Below, in pieces: positions 6,341 to 9,678 of a stretch of DNA of 9,678 bases. The notes beneath the pieces are model-generated. The model was not told the origin of the DNA and did not search any database. It saw nothing but the letters and a program-made list of their open reading frames with translations. The stretch lies in assembly GCA_016840025.1 (NCBI GenBank), contig JAEOTF010000231.1, positions 1-9,678 of the forward strand, given 5' to 3'. The DNA is from Candidatus Hodarchaeota archaeon. GTDB lineage: Archaea; Asgardarchaeota; Heimdallarchaeia; Hodarchaeales; YT1-039. Each line of letters begins with the position of its first letter. Position 1 is the first letter of the stretch. Made by a program: the position numbers and the translations under genes.

Positions 6341-6369
6341 CTATAAATTTCTTAAGTAAATTGTACTTA
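6341..6369 (-). promoter_or_regulatory. TATA-like box with adjacent inverted repeat, gene 5706-6317
   Basis: The minus strand reads AATTTATAG across 6341-6349, with the TTTATAG core starting 30 bases before the ATG at 6317. This fits a leaderless or nearly leaderless transcript. Directly upstream is an inverted repeat, TAAGTA (6353-6358) and TACTTA (6364-6369), with a five-base spacer. It covers the BRE-side flank where a repressor or activator could act. Confidence 0.45.
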
Positions 6370-6391
6370 CTTTTTCTTCTCCTCATTTTCC

Positions 6392-6408
6392 GATTCCATT
6401 TTTGAATC
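6392..6408. repeat. Short inverted repeat in the region upstream of tex
   Basis: GATTC (6392-6396) and GAATC (6404-6408) enclose a seven-base T-rich loop. The stem is only five pairs in AT-rich DNA and may be chance. It is listed because it lies beside other small repeats in the same intergenic stretch. Confidence 0.25.
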
Positions 6409-6420
6409 ATTTTCTTCAGT

Positions 6421-6452
6421 TTTATGCAATGATTAGCTTTATGCAATGATTA
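6421..6452 (+). repeat. Perfect 15-bp tandem direct repeat upstream of tex
   Basis: TTTATGCAATGATTA occurs at 6421-6435 and again at 6438-6452, with GC between, giving a 17-bp period. Its ATGATT motif (6429-6434 and 6446-6451) is also the reverse complement of AATCAT at 6405-6410. The repeat is about 75 bases upstream of the likely tex TATA-like box. It may be a pair of sites for a DNA-binding protein or a recent slippage duplication. The stretch 6318-6576 otherwise shows no gene or recognisable RNA. Confidence 0.7.
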
Positions 6453-6525
6453 ACCCGAGAAACAGATTATAGTCCTTATATTACAACCTTCTATTTAAGT
6501 AACATTTTCTAATTCTTCATAATAA

Positions 6526-6537
6526 TACATAAATTAT
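6526..6537 (+). promoter_or_regulatory. Possible promoter of the tex-methyltransferase pair
   Basis: ATACATAAATTA here is the best-placed TATA-like sequence. It predicts a transcription start near 6555 and a leader of about 22 bases carrying GAGG (6564-6567). An alternative, TATTTAAG at 6492-6499, would start the message near 6520. The match to consensus is modest in both cases. Confidence 0.35.
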
Positions 6538-6576
6538 GATTTTAGTTTGAGAAATAATGTTCTGAGGATCATAAAT

Positions 6577-8841
6577 TTGGATCTTGTTTCAAATATTTCT
6601 AACAAAATTCACCTTACTCAACAACAAGTTCAAGAAGCAATACATCTTCTAAATGAAGGTAATACCATTCCATTTATTGCGCGTTATAGAAAAGAACGCA
6701 CTGGTAATCTAGATGAAGATGCACTTCGCCAGATAGAACTTCACTATGAGCGGCTTAAGAACCTTGTTGATCATCGGGAAAAAATAATCAAGTTAATTGA
6801 AAAACAAGGGAAATTAACACCAGATTTTAAGGAAAAAATCTTAGCTGCAACAACTATTTCTGAGGTTGATGATCTTTACTTACCTTTCCGTCCTAAACGA
6901 AGAACAAGGGCATTAGTTGCCAGAGAATTGGGATTAGAACCTCTAGCTACATTAATTATTGAACAAAAATCCCTAAAAGGCAATCCAGAAGACTTCGCTA
7001 ATCAATTCCTTTCTGAGAAGGTCCCTGAAACAGATGATGCGTTCAAAGGCGCAAAAGATATTGTAGCAGAATTAATAGCGGAAAATGCTGAATTGCGGAA
7101 ATTATTACGACAACGAATTTTTCAAAGCTCAAGAATCATTACCAAAAATACCGAAAAGGAGATAGAAGATGCAGAACGTTATCAGAAGTACTTTGAGCAT
7201 GAAGAAGCTATTAAAACCATTCCTCACCACCGGATTCTTGCAATTAATCGCGGGGAGAAAAAAGAAGTTCTATCTGTAAAACTGGAAGTTGATAAAGACA
7301 AAGTAATCGCACTTGCCTTAGAATATATCATTTCTAATCCAAAAAGTATATTCACATTGTATCTGCGAGATGCAGTAAAGGACAGCTATACTCGTCTGAT
7401 TCAACCTGCCATATTTCGAGAAGTCCGTAAGGAATTGACTCAAAAGGCTTCCGACCATGCGGTTAAAGTTTTTGCGGAAAACGTCCGTAATGCTCTCTTA
7501 CAACCTCCAACTCGTAATATGCGAATTATGGGGATCGACCCAGGATACCGGACTGGTTGTAAAGTAGCAACAATTGATGAATACGGGCGTTTCATCAATT
7601 CCACTACAATATATCCAAATAAACCTCATGAAAAAGATGAAACTAACGCTATCAAAGAGATGTTTGTTAAAGATAAAATTAATTTAATTGCATTAGGAAA
7701 TGGTACCGCATCTCGGGAGACTGAACGTTTTTTACAAGGTGTTTGTAGGGGTACTGATATCAAATATACTATCGTTTCTGAAGCTGGAGCAAGCGTCTAT
7801 TCTGCGAGTGAGATTGCAAAAGAAGAATTCCCCGATTTAGATGTAACTATAAGAGGAGCAATTTCAATAGCTCGTCGGCTTCAAGACCCACTTCCTGAAT
7901 TAATTAAAATTGACGTCCGTTCTATAGGTGTAGGTCAATATCAACATGATTGTAATCCTAAAGATCTGGATAAGGCATTAGCGGGTATTGTAGAAAGTGT
8001 TGTGAGTGAGGTTGGGGTTGATGTCAACAATGCTTCTTCAGTTCTACTTCAACATGTCGCAGGGATCACACCGAGCATCGCTCGGAATATGGTTAATTAC
8101 ATCGCTACAAATGGTCTCTTTAAGACGCGAGAGGAGTTGTTAAAGGTTAAACGTTTAGGACCTAAAGCTTATGAACAGTGTGTCGGGTTTTTGAAAGTGT
8201 ATGGAAAAGATCCTCTAGATAGAACTCGTGTCCATCCTGAATCATATGAATTAGCTAGAAAAGTTCTCTACAAGATTGGTTTTTCTCCGACTGATTTAAT
8301 AAATAAAGAGACCAAAGAAGGGATTAAGGGTAAACTACAGAAACTAAATGTCATAAATCTTGCTAGAGAGTATGAGGCAGGTCAAGAAACAGTCAAAGAC
8401 ATTATTGAATTTTTATTAAAGCCAGATCGAGATCCTCGTGATGATATTCCCAGACCAATCTTTAAACAAGACATATTAACCATTGATGACCTTGAAGAAG
8501 GCAAAATCCTTCAAGGTGTTGTACGAAATGTCGTAGATTTTGGCGCTTTCGTAGATATCGGTCTAAAAGAGAGTGGATTAGTTCATATAAGTGAATTATC
8601 AGCTACACGGTTCATTAAGAACCCTCATGAAGTTATAGCAGTAGGTGATGTTGTCAAGGTCAAAATTATTTCAATAGATAAGGCACGTGGACGAATTGGT
8701 TTAAGTATAAAACAAGTTAAAGGAAATGAACCATTAGCGAAATCAAAACAGCAGAATAAACATTATGTAACGAAACAACATCAGACGCAAGATCAATTTA
8801 AACAGGCTGGGTTTGCTGTTCGTCGGAAAAAACGCAAATAA
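6577..8841 (+). CDS. tex: Tex-like S1 RNA-binding protein (Spt6-related)
   Basis: A full-length Tex protein of 754 residues, close to the bacterial size of about 770. Domains in order: the helical Tex N-domain with the hallmark LLNEGNTIPFIARYRKERTG (24-43); a YqgF/RNase H-like domain from about 315 (MRIMGIDPGYRTGCK), with GNGTASRETERFL; the RGAISIARRLQDPL and IGVGQYQHDCNP segments; a helix-hairpin-helix domain at about 488-545 (VAGITPSIARNMV); an S1 domain at about 638-717 (GVVRNVVDFGAFVDIGL and SGLVHISEL); and a basic, Gln/Lys-rich tail ending RRKKRK. Tex binds nucleic acid and is linked to transcription and RNA metabolism in bacteria; eukaryotic Spt6 shares its core. TTG 6577 is chosen because GAGG lies nine bases upstream and homologues start about this far before the N-domain motif. 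The earlier TTG 6547 probably precedes the transcription start. The stop overlaps the methyltransferase ATG. Confidence 0.95.
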   Translation: MDLVSNISNKIHLTQQQVQEAIHLLNEGNTIPFIARYRKERTGNLDEDALRQIELHYERLKNLVDHREKIIKLIEKQGKLTPDFKEKILAATTISEVDDLYLPFRPKRRTRALVARELGLEPLATLIIEQKSLKGNPEDFANQFLSEKVPETDDAFKGAKDIVAELIAENAELRKLLRQRIFQSSRIITKNTEKEIEDAERYQKYFEHEEAIKTIPHHRILAINRGEKKEVLSVKLEVDKDKVIALALEYIISNPKSIFTLYLRDAVKDSYTRLIQPAIFREVRKELTQKASDHAVKVFAENVRNALLQPPTRNMRIMGIDPGYRTGCKVATIDEYGRFINSTTIYPNKPHEKDETNAIKEMFVKDKINLIALGNGTASRETERFLQGVCRGTDIKYTIVSEAGASVYSASEIAKEEFPDLDVTIRGAISIARRLQDPLPELIKIDVRSIGVGQYQHDCNPKDLDKALAGIVESVVSEVGVDVNNASSVLLQHVAGITPSIARNMVNYIATNGLFKTREELLKVKRLGPKAYEQCVGFLKVYGKDPLDRTRVHPESYELARKVLYKIGFSPTDLINKETKEGIKGKLQKLNVINLAREYEAGQETVKDIIEFLLKPDRDPRDDIPRPIFKQDILTIDDLEEGKILQGVVRNVVDFGAFVDIGLKESGLVHISELSATRFIKNPHEVIAVGDVVKVKIISIDKARGRIGLSIKQVKGNEPLAKSKQQNKHYVTKQHQTQDQFKQAGFAVRRKKRK

Positions 8842-9482
8842 TGGAAGTTAACGAAATGAAGAAACTTAACCCTTATGATCAAAGATACGCTGGTGATGGT
8901 TATTATTGGGGGAAAGATCCAACGTCCCTATGTGATAAAGTAATCTCCATTATGGAACCTTGTTCAGGCAATAAACTGAATTTACTGGATTTAGGGTGTG
9001 GTGAAGGAAGAGATGCCGTGTTCTTTGCTCAGAATGGATTCGTTGTTGATGGTCTTGATCTTGCCCTTCCAGGTCTTCAAAAAACAGAGAAATATGCTAA
9101 TGAGGTAGGGATTAAAGTAAAGACTATTCATGCGGACATAAACACCTATAAACTGACTAAAATTTATGATGTCATTTATTCATCGGGATCTCTCCACTAT
9201 ATTACTCCCAAGGAAAGAAACAAACGTTTAAAATATTATAAAAGGCAAACCTCACCTTCAGGAATTCATGCATTTCTTGTACTAGTGGAAAAGCCCTTCA
9301 TTCCGAAAGCTCCAGATGCTGAAGATGAAATTATGTTTAGGTCAGGTGAATTGATGAGTCATTACTGGGACTGGGAAATTTTATACAGTAAAGAATACAT
9401 TATAGATTGCAATTCATCAGGTATCCCGCATAAACATGCAATCAATGAGATAATCGCAAAAAATACTCGGAATATAAGCTAA
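8841..9482 (+). CDS. TehB-like class I SAM-dependent methyltransferase
   Basis: A 213-residue Rossmann methyltransferase. Motif I is LDLGCGEGRD (49-58), the acidic residue that binds the SAM ribose is D73 (VDGLDLA), and motif post II is HADIN (97-101). DVIYSSGSLHYI (110-121) supplies the strand-4 region. The C-terminal FRSGELMSHYWDWEILY (166-182) corresponds to the segment FKEGELRRYYEGWE in E. coli TehB, so it belongs to the TehB/thiopurine methyltransferase-like group. TehB detoxifies tellurite in bacteria, but most relatives have unknown small-molecule substrates, and no toxic-metal genes adjoin it. The ATG overlaps the tex stop by one base (TAATG), implying co-transcription and probably coupled translation. 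A second in-frame ATG at 8856 follows a weak GGAAG and is an alternative start. The functional tie to Tex is unknown. Confidence 0.88.
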   Translation: MEVNEMKKLNPYDQRYAGDGYYWGKDPTSLCDKVISIMEPCSGNKLNLLDLGCGEGRDAVFFAQNGFVVDGLDLALPGLQKTEKYANEVGIKVKTIHADINTYKLTKIYDVIYSSGSLHYITPKERNKRLKYYKRQTSPSGIHAFLVLVEKPFIPKAPDAEDEIMFRSGELMSHYWDWEILYSKEYIIDCNSSGIPHKHAINEIIAKNTRNIS

Positions 9483-9518
9483 CGTGAACAATTTTACTTG
9501 TACCTTGAGATCACAACA

Positions 9519-9523
9519 TTTTT
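9519..9523 (+). terminator. Oligo-T tract after the methyltransferase
   Basis: A T5 tract lies 36 bases past the methyltransferase stop, before the next start codon. It is a plausible archaeal termination site for the tex-methyltransferase message. No stem-loop accompanies it. Confidence 0.3.
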
Positions 9524-9525
9524 GA

Positions 9526-9532
9526 TTTATCC
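9526..9532 (+). promoter_or_regulatory. Weak TATA-like box before the last gene
   Basis: TTTATCC begins 24 bases before ATG 9550, and no Shine-Dalgarno precedes that ATG. A leaderless start is possible. The box is a poor consensus match and overlaps the end of the preceding terminator tract. Confidence 0.25.
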
Positions 9533-9549
9533 ATGAAATAAGACTGATT

Positions 9550-9678
9550 ATGAAATCCAAACCACTATATGGGCTAATTTTTCTTATTATATTAATATCT
9601 ACTTTTTATTGGATGAGTAGTGATATGAAAAAAGGTAGTGCTGCCTATAACTTTGACAATTTTCATGAATTTTATGAC
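9550..9678 (+). CDS. N-terminal fragment of a membrane-anchored or exported protein (3' end outside window)
   Basis: The frame from ATG 9550 stays open to the last base, giving 43 residues. MKSKPLYGLIFLIILISTFYW is a short basic start followed by one hydrophobic span (about residues 7-21). It is a typical signal anchor or signal peptide; no cleavage motif or lipobox cysteine is obvious. The residues that follow (SSDMKKGSAAYNFDNFHEFYD) are polar and would lie outside the membrane. The family cannot be named from this fragment. An upstream in-frame extension is not possible without a stop, and the small ATG at 9533 is followed directly by TAA. The gene is 67 bases after the methyltransferase on the same strand. 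Confidence 0.65.
   Translation, partial: MKSKPLYGLIFLIILISTFYWMSSDMKKGSAAYNFDNFHEFYD

Noticed and set aside
6421..6452. CRISPR-like array
   Set aside because: Only two 15-bp copies separated by two bases, with no spacers and no cas genes nearby.
8841..9482. Methyltransferase as part of a restriction-modification or tellurite-resistance system
   Set aside because: It lacks DNA methyltransferase catalytic motifs such as DPPY, no nuclease or resistance gene is adjacent, and the similarity is to the general TehB-like small-molecule group.

Overview
The window is an AT-rich stretch that reads as archaeal. Several genes have a TATA-like element (TTTATA or similar) 24-30 bases upstream of the start codon, or upstream of a short leader carrying a GGAG/GAGG Shine-Dalgarno. 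At least two genes look leaderless. Likely terminators are oligo-T tracts. The gene content (zinc-ribbon/RDD membrane protein, small winged-helix regulator, multi-pass proteins of unknown family, and a bacterial-type Tex) would suit an Asgard, Heimdallarchaeia-like genome. That placement is an inference from style, not a proven assignment.

Layout: 1-441 is the 3' end of a membrane protein with a helical segment between two membrane spans. 675-1931 (minus) is an acyltransferase-3 family membrane enzyme, ending in strong oligo-T tracts. It is transcribed divergently from a six-span membrane protein of unknown family (2086-2805). A winged-helix regulator (2878-3240) follows on the same strand with its own promoter. 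Converging on it is a zinc-ribbon plus RDD membrane protein (3420-4076, minus). The divergent intergenic region 4077-4297 carries a perfect 14-bp palindrome and separates that gene from an M20 metallopeptidase/deacylase (4298-5647). Converging on the peptidase is a membrane-anchored protein with two predicted winged-helix-like domains (5706-6317, minus). A repeat-rich intergenic region (6318-6576) precedes a full-length Tex protein (6577-8841). Tex overlaps by one base a TehB-like SAM methyltransferase (8841-9482). The window ends in the first 43 codons of a protein with an N-terminal membrane anchor (9550-9678).

The genes do not form one pathway. Most are single transcription units with their own promoters; tex and the methyltransferase are the only clear co-transcribed pair. 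Four proteins, and probably both edge fragments, sit in the membrane, so the locus leans towards envelope functions. The longest open frame overstates the 5' end of five genes (2086, 4076 minus, 4298, 6577, and the truncated first gene); promoter and Shine-Dalgarno positions were used to choose shorter starts. I found no tRNA, rRNA, CRISPR array, transposase or integrase. No gene-free stretch exceeds 300 bases. The largest are 442-674 (terminator tracts only), 4077-4297 (divergent promoters and palindrome) and 6318-6576 (promoters and repeats). I see no clear new multi-gene system; the most unusual items are the membrane-anchored winged-helix protein, the repeats upstream of tex, and the palindrome at 4150.
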